Shown: positions 45,344-57,230 of the stretch, piece after piece
How positions within the stretch are numbered: the first letter of the stretch is position 1
Layout of the letters: each line of letters begins with the position of its first letter
The notes under the pieces: model-generated
Databases searched by the model: none
The model's input: only the letters and a program-made list of their open reading frames with translations
Told to the model about the DNA's origin: nothing
Assembly: GCA_036674765.1 (NCBI GenBank)
Contig: JARVKI010000005.1
Coordinates: 372,001 to 436,000 of the forward strand
DNA from: Seiridium cupressi
Taxonomy: Eukaryota; Ascomycota; Sordariomycetes; Amphisphaeriales; Sporocadaceae
Length of the DNA: 64,000 nt
Direction of reading: 5' to 3'
Program-made: the position numbers and the translations under genes

Positions 45344-46828
45344 TCAAAGCTTTGGCGAAGATATCACATAGCCGGATGCCCCATCCAATAAGTGAACCGC
45401 TTCCCGCACCATCTCGCCAACTATCTCTCCCGCCGTCTGACCAGACTTATTGACAGAGCCTGCAACGATGCCGATGGGGCTTTGATGATACTTAGCTGCG
45501 TTCTTATGCTCTTTCGTACCTGGTTATTTTACCGAAGTGCGGCCTGCTCTTCAATCTCTTCCGTCAGCTTGCCTTCTCTGTGAAGCCGGTCTAGCTCGTA
45601 CTCCAGCGGTACTATCCCCCTCGAAGTCAGATCTTGGATCTCGGCTTGTCGGTTGGCCTCCCAATCGTTCACGTAGGGTGTCCTTAGTGAGCGGAGAGGC
45701 CTTCCGCTCCAGATGAGCGATCGCACCCAGGAGTCGTAGTCCGCATCTATCACCCTGCTCTGCTGCATTAGCACTATTTGGCTGACTCCAAGCGCTGCGG
45801 AGAATGGGGCAGAGAAAGTTTTTGCAAAGGTCGACCTACTGTTTCTTAGCATGTTCGGGGTACTTTGACTCGACCGATGGGATGAACCGCGTTCCCACCC
45901 AGACACCGCTCGCACCGAGCATCAAGGCAGCTGCTACACTACGGCCATCGTTCATGCCACCACCGGCCACAAGTAAGACTGGCTTTTTAGTAAGCGGTGA
46001 TTGGTACTGTCTCACGATATCCGCGCATGCCGGTATGAGAATGCTGCTTTTGCTCACTACATACACATTGCATCAAATATAGATGATGATTACCTTGTCG
46101 GGATATCGCCAGTGTGGCCGCCTCCTTCTGCTCCCTGGGCGCAGATGAGGTCTGCGCCTGCTCGACATGCCTTGTGCACATGCTGAACCAAGTAGTCAGA
46201 TTCGAACTTGCGAAGATTGCCATGTTGTAGCACAAACCTTTGGATGGCCGACCATGTTCTAAACTCGCACAGACGAGTTAGTGTTATAAAACGCCTTGTT
46301 GCTAAGATGTCCAAGTGCTTACCATGTAGAGGATTCCCGCCTTATGCAATTTCTCAACAGCCCATGCCGGCGGAATGCCTACCGCGGAGACGAATAACTT
46401 CGTCTTGCTCTCAATGATGATATCTAGCAATTCGTTCAAATTGCCTTTGGTATAGTCATACTAACAGCTAGTGAGCCGAGCCTTGCTCAAAGGGCCGTGC
46501 CTATCATCCACCAACACCATTGCTTACTCGTTCAATGGGGCAGGACACGTACGTTAGTCTTCCGGGCACTCCCCCCGACCTGCGGTATCAAGAGATCAAC
46601 CCCGAACGGTGCACTCTTGTCAGAAAGCTTCCCCTTCATCTCTGCGATCATATCACGCAGCATGTTGGGCGTGTAGCGGGCTCCTCCTAGCGTCCCGAAG
46701 CCGCCGGCATTGGTGACAGCGGCCGCCAGTTCTGGCCCGGCAACCTGATCCATGCCTGCCAGCATGATCGGGTGGCTCATCCCCAAGAGGGAGGTTAGTG
46801 GTGTTGAGAGTTTGGCGTTCGGTGACAT
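45344..46828 (-). CDS. Nitronate monooxygenase (2-nitropropane dioxygenase family)
   Basis: Model: complement(45344..45479, 45533..45754, 45840..46043, 46094..46182, 46238..46258, 46323..46460, 46553..46828); seven exons including one of 21 bp, 361 aa. A TIM-barrel FMN enzyme. The N-terminus has the family opening (SHPIMLAGMDQVAGPELAAAV, NAGGFGTLGG). The flavin/catalytic segment is ICAQGAEGGGHTGD with His168, the catalytic base position. VLLVAGGGMNDGRSVAAALMLGASGVWVGTRF binds the FMN phosphate. It oxidises toxic alkyl nitronates such as 3-nitropropionate. The final intron (45480-45532, acceptor aaag) replaces an apparent early stop and restores the usual C-terminal helix (EIVGEMVREAVHLLDG). 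The C-terminus PKL is only a weak peroxisomal-signal variant. The gene is divergent from the amidase, but a shared pathway is not evident. Confidence 0.9.
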
Positions 46829-48052
46829 TGTGGCTGCCGAGTGGGGGTTTGTCTATTTCCTTCTTATTCACTCATAAGGCCGTGGGCTTTACGATGCATA
46901 AGGAGGCCGTGGTGATGAAGTAGTGCAGTCGGAGATGGTCAGTTTATCCCAATGCTTTGCGGTAAGAACTAAAGACTGAGATCACACCTACGGGGGTTCT
47001 CGCTCAGACAAGCCCATATTGAATCGACCCAATTGGAACTCATCACCAAGACGCAGATGAGCGTTTTTGCTGGTCGTGTTAAGCCAGGATGCCGAACCGA
47101 GGTTGAACGATGACCTCAACCCCGCCCTTTGCAACACTTTTACCCTCCACGTTGTGTTTATAGATACTAATTTTACAAACTATGGACTTAATGAGACCGT
47201 GGTTCATATGGTGTAAAGATGAACTCCGACTTCCCAATACTTATGTTCAAATTGCAATTCTTGACATAGTATCAAGTGGAATGACTGGGCCTTGCAATAT
47301 GGCGAAAAGGCTACATTAATGTACATGTAGTGGTTGAGCTCCACTGACGGAACAGCCTAATCCATCCATGGTGGCGCCAACCACTGAATAACGCAAATAA
47401 CGTACAGTAGTATGCAAAGTATCCGCTTTCCATCTTGCCATTGTAAATATAGACTCCTGCGAACAGGCGTCGTCACCAGTGATTCAGACTCGCATCTCTT
47501 TTCGTATACTCGATACGCGAGGCTGTCTCACCCATGTACACCATTGTCTTGACCGATCAATACACCAATGTAAATCCAGAATTATGGGCTGGTCGCAAAG
47601 CGTCCAGCTGTTTGGTCTCAGCTAACACTTTGTAACTCCATGTAAGCTTGAGCTGCATAACTCTGATGTCAGCTCGAGGGGAAGTTGAGGAAGAACTAGT
47701 GGCATTTAGAAAAATCGCAGTGTCTTCAACATCATATGTCCGACCATGATTGATGAAGGTAGGCACAGCAGCATCGCACGATATTGTATCATGATGGAAA
47801 CGATGGTTTATATAAAATACGGGCACCAGGGTGGATTCGGACCTGCCCGATAGGTACGCATGCATGCATCATGGATCAGATTCGGAATCGGAACGGTGCA
47901 GCCTATACTGCAAAGATAACGTCACTGATAAGGACTCCATGATTTCACGGACAACTAGCTGGTAGTAACAAAACAGCGGGTAGCTGGATGTGCAGTTACA
48001 GGTGAAGAATAATTGAACATCCGTTTCTTCATCACACCGAAGTCCATCAAAA
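46829..48052. promoter_or_regulatory. Divergent intergenic region, nitronate monooxygenase / amidase
   Basis: About 1.2 kb, gene-free, with both promoters presumably inside. A minus-strand frame at 47557-47865 shows no protein features. Confidence 0.5.
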
Positions 48053-49863
48053 ATGGGAGAATCGATCCCCTCATGGCAGTCCTTGGCGGCCGCCAAACGG
48101 CAGGCTATCCTCGACTCCATCCCTAATAACTGGAGACTGGCGAGCATCCCCTCAGTGGAGGAACAGCGCGACGTGACTGGCACATATGTGCAGCAACACC
48201 TCTCCCCCAGAGAGATCGAGATCACCGAAACAGACGCCGTCGGTATTGTGGAAAAGACATCTTCGGGTCAATGGACGTCAGTCGAAGTAGCCGAGGCCTT
48301 CTGTCACAGAGCATCGTTGGGCCACCAGCTGGTGAGTTTGCTTGATGATATGTAAAGGCAAAATCTGATAATGCAGCTCAATTGTCTTCATGAGACTTTC
48401 TTTGAGGCTGCATTGGCCGATGCAAAGGAGCTTGATGTGTATTTCGCCCAGCACAAGCAGCCCAAGGGACCTTTACATGGCCTCCCTGTGTCTTTGAAAG
48501 ACCAGTTCCACGTCAAGGATGTCGAGACGACGATGGGCTATGTTGGCTGGATCGACACCTTCCAGGGGCTCAAAGGAGATGAGCGCAGCAAAGTTTTCGA
48601 GAGCGAGATGGTGCGAGAGCTACGTCAACTGGGAGCGGTTCTCTATTGCAAGACGAGTGTTCCGCACACCCTGATGTCTGGCGAGACAGCCAATAACATC
48701 ATCGGTTATACGTGGAACCCTAAGAATCGCAACTTATGCTCAGGTGGTAGCTCGGGTGGCGAAGGAGCGCTGATTGCATTCCATGGCTCGCCTGGTGGGT
48801 TCGGTACGGATATTGGCGGCTCGATTCGCATACCTGCTGCATTCTGTGGTCTCTTTGGCCTCCGTCCGACCATTGGCAGACTCCCGTATGAGGGTATGGC
48901 CAACTCGATGGATGGTCAAAACACTGTTCTCAGCGTAGTGGGGCCACTTGCCAGTTCTGCAGGAGGAGTCAAGCTGCTGACCAAGGCCATTCTCTCTGCA
49001 GAGCCATGGCTATATGATCCATTTGTCACGGAGATGCCCTGGCGAAGCGATGTGGAGGCCCAGACCAAGGACTATCTAGATTCTTCGCAGCTGGCTATTG
49101 GTATCCTCGATCATGATGGCAGGGTTGGGGTTCACCCGCCTTTGAAGCGAGCACTGAAGATGCTCGGGGACGTCTTCTCCAAGGCCGGTCACAAAGTCAT
49201 CGACTGGCAACCGCCCGATCATGGCGTCATTGTGGACCTCGTTTCCAAGACTTGGACATACGATGGAGGCGAAGACGTTCTGAAGGATTTCAAGCTCTCT
49301 GGAGAGCCTTGGGTACCGCAGGTAGACGTTGTAGCCAAGTCACAACCGCAAGCAACAGCTTCAGACATCGCAGCAGTCAACCGCCAGTTGCGCGAAAAGC
49401 GAAAGGAATACCTCGATTACTGGAACAGCACCAAGAGCGCGACAGGTACAGGACGTCCTGTCGACGCATTCGTCTCACCCTGTGCACCATTCACTGCAGC
49501 CCTTAAAAGTAAATATGACTACTATGGGTACAGCATGTACGTCAACGGGTTAGATCTTCCCGGTATCGTCATCCCGATAACAACGGCGGACCGCGCCATC
49601 GATGTTCCTGATGCGTCTTATCAACCAGTGAGTGAGTTGGACAAGAAGATCCAAGATTACTGTGAGTCTCAAAACATGTTATCTGACCAAGTGCATTGCA
49701 TGTAACAAAGCTAATGATCCATGACTTGTTGGCAGATGACCCAGAGATATACCATGGCGCCCCAGTCGCTCTCCAGCTGGTTGGGCGAAGATTCCAGGAG
49801 GAGAAACTTCTGGCAATTGCGGAATGGTTTGGTGGCCACATTAACGGGATTCAACCGAGGTAA
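48053..49863 (+). CDS. Amidase, amidase-signature family (acetamidase-like)
   Basis: Model: 48053..48331, 48377..49661, 49736..49863; three exons, 563 aa, typical of fungal amidases. The catalytic Ser-Ser-Lys triad is visible: Lys134 in PVSLKDQF, the cis-Ser at about 218 in CSGGSSGGEGALI, and nucleophile Ser242 in GTDIGGSIRIPAAFCG. The closing PVALQLVGRRFQEEKLLAIAEW is the usual C-terminal helix. It hydrolyses an amide to acid and ammonia in the cytosol; fungal relatives include acetamidase. The substrate is unknown. The start is set by the conserved N-terminal WQ-LAAAKR helix. Nitrogen-source regulation is plausible for the family but no clear site was identified. Confidence 0.92.
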
Positions 49864-50900
49864 ACGAAGAAACGGGCCACTACAGCAGTTACTGCCCGGG
49901 CAGGAAGCAGTATAGCGTATCTCTGAGAGGGCGGTATTGCATGAGATGCGTCGGGGAACAACACTTATAGCAACGCTCTGATTGTGTCCAGACAATGGGG
50001 AAACCCCATAAGGCCAACTAAGACGGGAATGAAAAGCGTGCTGTATCTGGGAGGAATTGGGGTTTGGAAGGATTCGACGCCGCAATGTCCGTCTATTCAA
50101 TCACCTAGCCAAGACCACAAGTTGTACACCAGACTCGGCCTAACTACGGCCAGTCTAACTGTTTCTCGCGTTTCAGTAGCGTAACTTCAAGTTGCCAGAT
50201 TCTTGAATGACACTCCGGCTATGTATTACTTGGAAATTGCAACACTGAATAGGACAGTCGCTGCTCTGAGACAGTATGGTTCGGCATGGCTCAAGGAACG
50301 AGTTGGGACAGCATAAAAATTCCCGGGTGATTGATTTCTAGGCAAACAACCTATGTAATAAGGAAATTTAGAAACAGCCCCCACAGTCGATGGATGCATT
50401 TGCTTGTAGTAGTGACTGCAATTGCGGGGCCGTCATCAATTGAGCGGTGGCCTGACATTGACACTGCCTCGCCGACCAAGTCACGAACGCCCCAAAATTC
50501 GAGGGGTTATTTATTATTAGAAGGAATATTCCACGCGAATACCATAACGCGATGTTCTGATGTCATTTCATTGCATCAGCGAACATCGCAGCCCTTCCGA
50601 CTACCTGCCTGTGCTCCCGTGACTCACTACACTGCGCCGTACATTATAACGACCTCGGAGTATCAGCTGAGTCAGTAATGCACTGCGAGAACTTGCAGAT
50701 TTTCTAACAAGCTCACAAGATTACCCTCAATCGCCAAGTTCTACTTCCAAGAAAGATGTATATGCTATAACGAATTGAAATATACTCACACTTGGGGGAA
50801 TAACGGAAAGAGCTTCTACGGTCAAAATCAACACTTCAATCATTCCACTACTACCAACCGCATCATACACACAAAGCATCAATTGACCATCTATGCGGCC
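49864..50900. other. Intergenic, no gene seen
   Basis: About 1 kb downstream of the amidase and upstream of the F-box-like gene. Short frames only. Confidence 0.55.
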
Positions 50901-52105
50901 ATGGAGCCACCTTCAACCCCTAGGATTGGCCGCCTGGCCACGAAGCTGTCCAAGTTGCCAGCTGAGTTGATCGAACCGATCATAAACAAGCTCGAGCTTC
51001 ACCGGGTGATAGAGGCAAGCAAGGAGAGGAAACATTGATTTACACCTCCTATTCTATCCCTTTTGAATGATCATATTTCCCACATAATCAATAGTGCACT
51101 ACTAACTATCAGCAGTTATCTCTGGTCCCAACAGCCTCGTCAAAGCTTCTTTGGGCAATAGAGAAAAGCCCTGCGTGGGCCTGGCTCTTTCGACATCCGG
51201 AAGATCATGGCAACAACAAGTTCAACGAGGTGCAACGACTTTTCCAGGCCATTAACAGTATTTCGTGGCTTTGGAGTCGGAGACCCGCCGCTCAAATGGA
51301 GACTTCGCGGGATCATTCGAACGTCCATCGAGTGGTCTCGCCAAACCCCGTGGCTGATCCATCCGCTCGGAGCAATCCGTATGTGGCGAACCTCAGGCAA
51401 AACTTCCTGTGCCTATTTCTTGATTTGCTACCGGGTGGGCAAAACCACCATGTAATTACTTTCACCGAGGCACAATTTGAAGCAGTCTCCATCTTCCTGC
51501 CGAAAGACGTCCTCACAAGAATGGCGCATTCCTCGCCCGAGCCCCCGACCCCGTCTGCTAAACCTTGGTCTACATACCTGGCAGAAGCTGTGTCAATGGA
51601 TCATATTGAGAAGAGAACACAGGAAATACTTCTCCGCAAATGGACTCCTGATGATGCTCTGAGATTTGTACCCTTCCTTACCCAAGCATACGTCTATCTC
51701 CTTGAGGCGAAATCGGCTGAACTGAACCGACTAGCGAATCTACACAGAAATTATCCTAGGCTGCTGAAGACCCCCTTTGCCCCTCAAGAACCGCGGAACA
51801 ACCCGAAACATATCTCGGATGCCCTTAGCTATGACGCGAAGCGAACCCTTACGAAGCCTTTGCATACGTGGAGCAACTATTCAAGGGAGTGGTATCGTTT
51901 TCGGCATCCTCACCCTGCGCTGGTGCCCTACGATTGGTGCTTCAAGCTTTTCCGACTTGTGACAGAGAAGCACCCCATATCGTTGAGCAGCCGGTATCCT
52001 CCAGAGCTCCAAGCGGATTTGCGGCGGTCCATGGAAGGTTTCTTGTTCATTAGACAACACGATGGAACACGCCGATATTTTCAACGTACACATGGATCTT
52101 CGTGA
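50901..52105 (+). CDS. F-box-like protein
   Basis: Model: 50901..51014, 51116..52105. Exon 1 encodes a basic start and an F-box-like stretch (KLSKLPAELIEPIINKLELHRVIE). There is no GT donor in a suitable place. The sequence GAG|GCAAGC gives a phase-0 GC-AG intron with a CTAAC branch site, and the product continues SLVPTASSKLLWAIEKSP, as in fungal F-box proteins. The acceptor could also be three bases earlier. Read alone, exon 2 ends at TGA 52103-52105 (367 aa). A GTGAGT donor sits exactly over that stop (exon end 52101); splicing to the acceptor at 52272 keeps phase and runs into the next gene's frame. F-box proteins recruit substrates to SCF ubiquitin ligases; the target is unknown. Confidence 0.65.
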
Positions 52106-52272
52106 GTGGACAGAAACCCCCTCCGTTCGATCGGAATCTTGCAACTGGATGTAGACGTCATGGAAAGCGACAATCAGAGTGCTTTCTCTTTGATACAAGA
52201 CAGTCTTGATGACTGGAAATGGCTTCCCACTCGAATTGACCAGTCAGAGAGCTAACGTCCGTTCTTGACTAG

Positions 52273-54128
52273 GTTTAATGTCTCTCATGCTGATTACCGA
52301 AATAAAAGTAACTATGCTTTGCCTCATTCTCCCGCAGAGCTGGATTGGCTAGAATCGTTCGTTCGCTGCGTGGATTGGATGCAAGCCAACCATTCGGATC
52401 TTGGGATCGACATTCGAGATTATGATTTGCAATCAGTCAGCATTCGAAGCAGCGTCTCCCCAAAAGTCTTACTGAGCCCGGATGACTACCAAGAATTCAT
52501 CCGCAACGAGCCCGTCAGAGTCATTGTCAAGCAGCTCCAGTCTGATTCGGCCATATGTGATGACCCATCTTCAGATCAACTGCCTAGCCTTCTAGCTCTG
52601 TATCTTCCGCCCTTCTCCGACCGACGCGCCAGAGCGATAGCACAACGGCTGATTCGAAACACGGACACCAGCCTCCAGCAATTTGCTTACGAGGATCTGG
52701 TAAGAAAGCTGAAGTTTTCCATTTACAAGTCACCCGCACCGACAGCGCATGCCGACGGCCATTATCTCGCCTTCGAGGCAACAAGTGCGGGAACGGCTTC
52801 CGATGAGTCTCCCGAGGCCACGGGAGGTCATTCCTGGGAGGAATCTGTACGACAACTTCGTGCTTCCAAGGCTGCTAGCATTACTCAGGTGCAGAGACTT
52901 TGCTACATCTGTCGTTTCGAGATCCGAAAAGCGCACAAAACAGTTCGCTCAATGTGCGAGCCTTGTGGAGAGTTCAACCTTGCAGGGTCAAACCTCTCAC
53001 TCCCTCAAAATCTTGACTTGAATGGCAAGGTAGCTCTTGTGACAGGTGCTCGCGTCAACCTTGGATATCACACTGTGCTCCGTCTCCTGCGCTGTGGCGC
53101 CAGAATCATTGCGTCAACCCGATATCCAGAGGATGCATTTTTCCCGCTATCAAGACGAAGCTGATTTCCATATCTGGAACGATAGATTGAAAATCGTTGG
53201 TGCGGATTTCCGAGCGGCAGTAGATGCATTCAATCTGGTTGAGCAGACCAGGGCCATCGTAGATGGATGGGGCGGTCGGCTACACATCTTAATCAATAAC
53301 GCTGCCCAAACCCTGACTGATGGCGTTCGGAAAGAGAACAGCGCCGTTCTCAGGGAGAGGCTGCTCTGCGAATCAAACGGTTCAAGGCCCGCCATTGTCC
53401 AACACTCATATACCCCACGCGTGCGCGGCGTGGTGTCTGGCGGCCACTTAATTGAGTCCATGGAGATCAAAACCGACAACAATCAGTTAAACCCTGGCGA
53501 GAATAATGGCAAGGATGCTCGTATACATGAACTCTCCACTGACACGAACAGTGAAGTAGTATCTCGCCTCTCCGATCTGCAAGTAGGACCCCAAGCAAGC
53601 GGTCCCTCCTCGTGGGTGCAATCATTATCTGACATCCCGTACGAGGATGTTGTATCGGCACAAAGTGTGAACACGATAGTGCCGCTCATTCTTATTCGCG
53701 AGCTCCTTCCCTTGATGCAATTCAAGGAAAGCAACCATAAATCTAAGCGACCTTCGGCCTATATCGTGAATGTATCGTCTCGAGAGGGCATCTTCGAGTC
53801 ATCCAACAAGAGCGGTGCCAAAAACGGCAAACACGTCCACACCAACATCTCCAAGGCCGGGCTCAACATGATCACTGAAACCGAGGCCGAGATTACCTGG
53901 AAGCGTTGGCGGGTGGCCATGAACACCGTTGATCCCGGCTATATGAGCGCTGCCCCGGAATATGAAGACGCACATGGGGGCGAGAGACCGATCGGCTGGG
54001 AGGACGGAGCGGGCCGAGTGCTGTGGCCTATTGCTATCGGCGAATCAGAAAAGATGGAGCCGGTGTGGGGGAGATTTCTTAAACACTATGGTGCTTGTCG
54101 TGTAGATGTTCGTTGGGGGCGCGGTTGA
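52273..54128 (+). pseudogene. SDR-like gene with N-terminal extension and a one-base frameshift
   Basis: The first part continues from a possible F-box exon (HSPAELDWLESFVRCVDWM) into SPDDYQEFIRNEPVRVIVKQ. It then reads a Cys-rich pair LCYICRFEIRKAH / MCEPCGEFNL (possible zinc ribbon, C-x2-C twice) and the SDR fold: KVALVTGARVNLGYHT, CGARIIASTRYPEDAF. At about 53138-53144 a run of five T shifts the frame; with the shift the fold resumes as SRYQDEADFHIWNDRLKIV, ILINNAAQTLTDG, YIVNVSSREG and HTNISKAGLNMITE, to a TGA at 54126. Relatives of this fungal family are, as I recall, a single unbroken protein. The canonical catalytic Tyr of YxxxK is not present (Thr four residues before the Lys). Whether the extra T is a real mutation or an assembly error cannot be told from the sequence. 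Confidence 0.65.
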
Positions 54129-55616
54129 GATAATCTCGATGCCCGGACTGCCTTGATCTTCTCTGTTGGTGAGAGGGGACCAAAACTGTGAGTGTGTAAT
54201 CAAGGATCGACGACAGTGCTTCAAACAAAAAGTTGATCAGGAGGGATTGAAGGACGAGACATGGTATAAACTATTCATGATGCAGTCGTTTGACCAAAGG
54301 GCTTTTGGGCAAGTCCTGTTGGTACAGACGGGTTTAAGCCGAGGACCTCTTCCTTTTTTCTCTTTTTCTCCACCCTTGAAGTCCCCCTTTCCCTGTCGTC
54401 CATCGCCAACATTATACACGCCAAATCAATATCTAATGAAATTTTGAGAATTTCCATCCGCCGTCAAGTAAGCATTGCTCCTAATACTGGCAACCTCATT
54501 TACCACAGCTGTAGAGTCGTATCTATGAGTACAGGCTGATTTGAATGCCATGGAAACCGCTAGGGCCGGCAAACTGCATGCAAAAAGCAGCAATGGCGAT
54601 CCGTCTTAGCCCAAGAACTCGCGTACCTTCGTGATCATTCACATCCTTGATCGCTTCTGACTCTCATCGTTTCCGTTGCAGGTATTCACCGTGGACGAAT
54701 AATCTCACTGGCCTAGATTGGCATGTTACCCGACTTCAGCAAATCCAGAATGATGATGAGCCATACTGATGGGGGATGATGTCATTTTTGACTATATAAG
54801 GGGTGTGATCTTAATCTTTGAAGATAGATACCTCCTCGCACCAGAACCCTAACAACCCCGTGGGAACCTTCTCACAATCGAGCAAGCCGTTACTTAGCTT
54901 GCTCTTCACTAGCCCCTCCCCCGTTTTATATCCTAATCTGGACATAACAGCTGTCCACCATATCAAATTCCTTCTCCATCCTGCGCAGGCAGCCACTCTG
55001 GCAGCCGTCTTGTAAAAACAAGATCCAATTTTGACTGATCCAAGTGTATAACCACAAAAGGCCAGGTCCAATAAGCCAACCTTCCATATCGCCGCACCGT
55101 GAGGGAAATTGTGTCTTTCTATCTAGCGCATGTACGCCGTCCATGCCAAACCAAAGGGGGAAAACCATATAAGACCTATAATATAATGTCCAGAATGTGG
55201 CCTTTTTTGGGCCTGAAACTGCAAAAGGTATCGAAAGGGGGTATTCAAAGTGGTGCTCTTTCCAAATAAATCAATGCTGCCCGCCGTGGTCCTTCTTTTT
55301 TTCTTTTCCCGTATGTAAATACCAACCAGGTAGAGCTCCATCCAGCGAAGCGAGGGGAAAAACAAAGGAAAAGTGATGTATGTGCAATGAGAGTTTATGT
55401 GGGGCAAGAGTGGTGTGGCCAAGTCTCCCCGCCTGGAGATCCAAGTTTCGATCCAAAGTTTTCGGTAGCCTTGATTTTGATCGGATTGGCATCTGGATCA
55501 TGAGATTGGACCGGAAAGCCGTCGTAATTTTCGTCCAGGCCGCCCATCCTGGCAAGTCCAGATGAAGAGAATGTAGGCTGAGTTACTTCGGAAGCAACTA
55601 TCGTTGTGAATCCCTT
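54129..55616. other. Convergent intergenic region, no gene seen
   Basis: About 1.5 kb between the 3' ends of the SDR-like gene and the coiled-coil protein gene. Pyrimidine-rich stretches (54350-54400) make short basic frames on the minus strand, without domains. Confidence 0.55.
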
Positions 55617-57230
55617 CTAGAAACCGCGCAGCGCGCCAAGTGGAGCACCAAAGTTGGAGTTGCTCTTGAATTTGAGAGGGACCTCTTCGGGTTCTTCCGC
55701 CTTGTTATCCTCCTCATGGTCGACGACGATTGCTGTTTGTTGGGGTTCTACTGGCTCGTTTGCAGGCTCGGCTTCGCTGACATCGTGCTTGAGCACAGTT
55801 GGCGTAGCATTGTCACTTTGGATAGAGTCTTGCAGCTTGTCAGCTACCTTTCCGAGGAATATCTCGTCGAAAGCTTGTTGGTTTCTGAGCGACAATGGTC
55901 CTTTAAGCTCCGGGTCCCCCTCGCTGGGCTCAAACGACGCCTTAGTATCCGCGGCGTCCAGATCTTGTCCATCGGCGGCTTCTACTTCTGCAAGAGCCTT
56001 TCCCTTCCCCTCGCCATGACTCCGACTATGGGTCGGAGTAGACGTGCCGGAGCTGCCAGCCGTGTTTGTCGCGTTGGTAGAGATAGCAGTAGGAAACGTC
56101 GAGAGGGAGTGGTTTGGCGTGTGCCCCGCATGCATTATAAGCCTCGATGCTTCAGGTGCCTGTAGGGTTTCCTTGGTCACTTCAGCAGGAGTGGCTCTCG
56201 ACCCGCTGTTGGGCGACCCCGAGTTTGAGCCAGTGGCGTTCGAGGCTGAGAGAGGTGGTGATGGGGGCTTTCCGTCAGTGAAAGTCGACTTCTTGACGGC
56301 CGTAGACTTGAGTGGAATACCCTCGAGGTCAGGATGAACTTCCTGCACGTCTATAGAAGGGATGATCTCTTGGCTTTCAGGACCATCACCGGGCGTGCTC
56401 GATTGCGGGGAAGCACCCTGCATCCGGGGATCCAGAGGCTCGAAAGGATGAGATTCGGGCATCGTGTAACCCAGCCCTAGGGTAGGAGTCGCGATCGGAG
56501 ACGCACTATCGAATAGCGCCCGGAACTTGACGTTCGATATCCCTACACGTTCCGAGTGTCCATCTATTCCGGCAACAGCGGAATCCCGAGAGCTGTGTGA
56601 GGTAACGTGGGCCAGCGACCCACGCAGCACGGCGTTCTCCTGTTCCAGATCGGCGATTCGGGCCAGGTATTGTGTTTCTTTCTCGGTCCAGAGCAGCCGA
56701 TCTTCGTCCATGATGGCACGCTCTTCCTTGTAGATTTCTTCAGCCCGATTACGGTTTGCCTCGAGGTGAGATCGTTCAGCTTCCCAATTTTCCAACAATC
56801 TCCGATTCTGGATGAGGACGCGGCGCAGCTGAAGGCTCGCCTGTTCGGCCGACTCGTTTAGGGGGGACAAGGTCGGTGAAACCAGGTTAGACCCGCCTAC
56901 CCGATTCTGGCTCTGCTGACTCTGGCGGCTGGGCGACAGGCTGGCAGTTCTTTGGTCACGACTTGACGGTGGACTTCGGTGTGGTGAGAGATATCGTCCT
57001 TGTTGAGCTTGGGCGGCATTAGCGGAAGGTTGTCGGCCCACACGCAATTGGCGGTCATCGAAGTAGGAGATTTGTTGATTCGCATTTCTCGGCAGCGAAA
57101 GGGGAGAGATGACGGAGCTCGGATGACTGGTTATAAGGCCGGCTAACGAAAGTGGGTGGTCGTTCGGACCATGTAACGCGCCTGACGGCAGAAACGAGTC
57201 CATTGGTAACCTCGACATTGTGAGAGTCAT
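55617..57230 (-). CDS. Hypothetical coiled-coil, Ser/Pro-rich protein
   Basis: Single exon, 537 aa from the ATG at 57230; the frame extends 17 codons upstream only from a TTG. Residues 1-130 are Ser/Pro/Gln-rich and disordered. A strong coiled coil spans about 148-220, including LQLRRVLIQNRRLLENWEAE, the acidic/basic heptads around EIYKEERAIMDEDRLLWTEKE, and LEQENAVLRGSLAH. The remaining 300 residues are low-complexity Ser/Thr/Glu. A conserved-looking segment near 450 (QQAFDEIFLGKVADKLQDSIQ) and a C-terminal motif (EVPLKFKSNSNFGAPLGALRG) follow. These ends look like short binding motifs. I do not recognise the family; a scaffold or cytoskeletal role is possible but unsupported. Confidence 0.8.
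   Translation of the reverse strand: MTLTMSRLPMDSFLPSGALHGPNDHPLSLAGLITSHPSSVISPLSLPRNANQQISYFDDRQLRVGRQPSANAAQAQQGRYLSPHRSPPSSRDQRTASLSPSRQSQQSQNRVGGSNLVSPTLSPLNESAEQASLQLRRVLIQNRRLLENWEAERSHLEANRNRAEEIYKEERAIMDEDRLLWTEKETQYLARIADLEQENAVLRGSLAHVTSHSSRDSAVAGIDGHSERVGISNVKFRALFDSASPIATPTLGLGYTMPESHPFEPLDPRMQGASPQSSTPGDGPESQEIIPSIDVQEVHPDLEGIPLKSTAVKKSTFTDGKPPSPPLSASNATGSNSGSPNSGSRATPAEVTKETLQAPEASRLIMHAGHTPNHSLSTFPTAISTNATNTAGSSGTSTPTHSRSHGEGKGKALAEVEAADGQDLDAADTKASFEPSEGDPELKGPLSLRNQQAFDEIFLGKVADKLQDSIQSDNATPTVLKHDVSEAEPANEPVEPQQTAIVVDHEEDNKAEEPEEVPLKFKSNSNFGAPLGALRGF

Noticed and set aside
46180..46240. Minus-strand AGTTCGAATC resembling a tRNA T-loop
   Set aside because: It lies in an intron of the nitronate monooxygenase gene and its stems do not pair.
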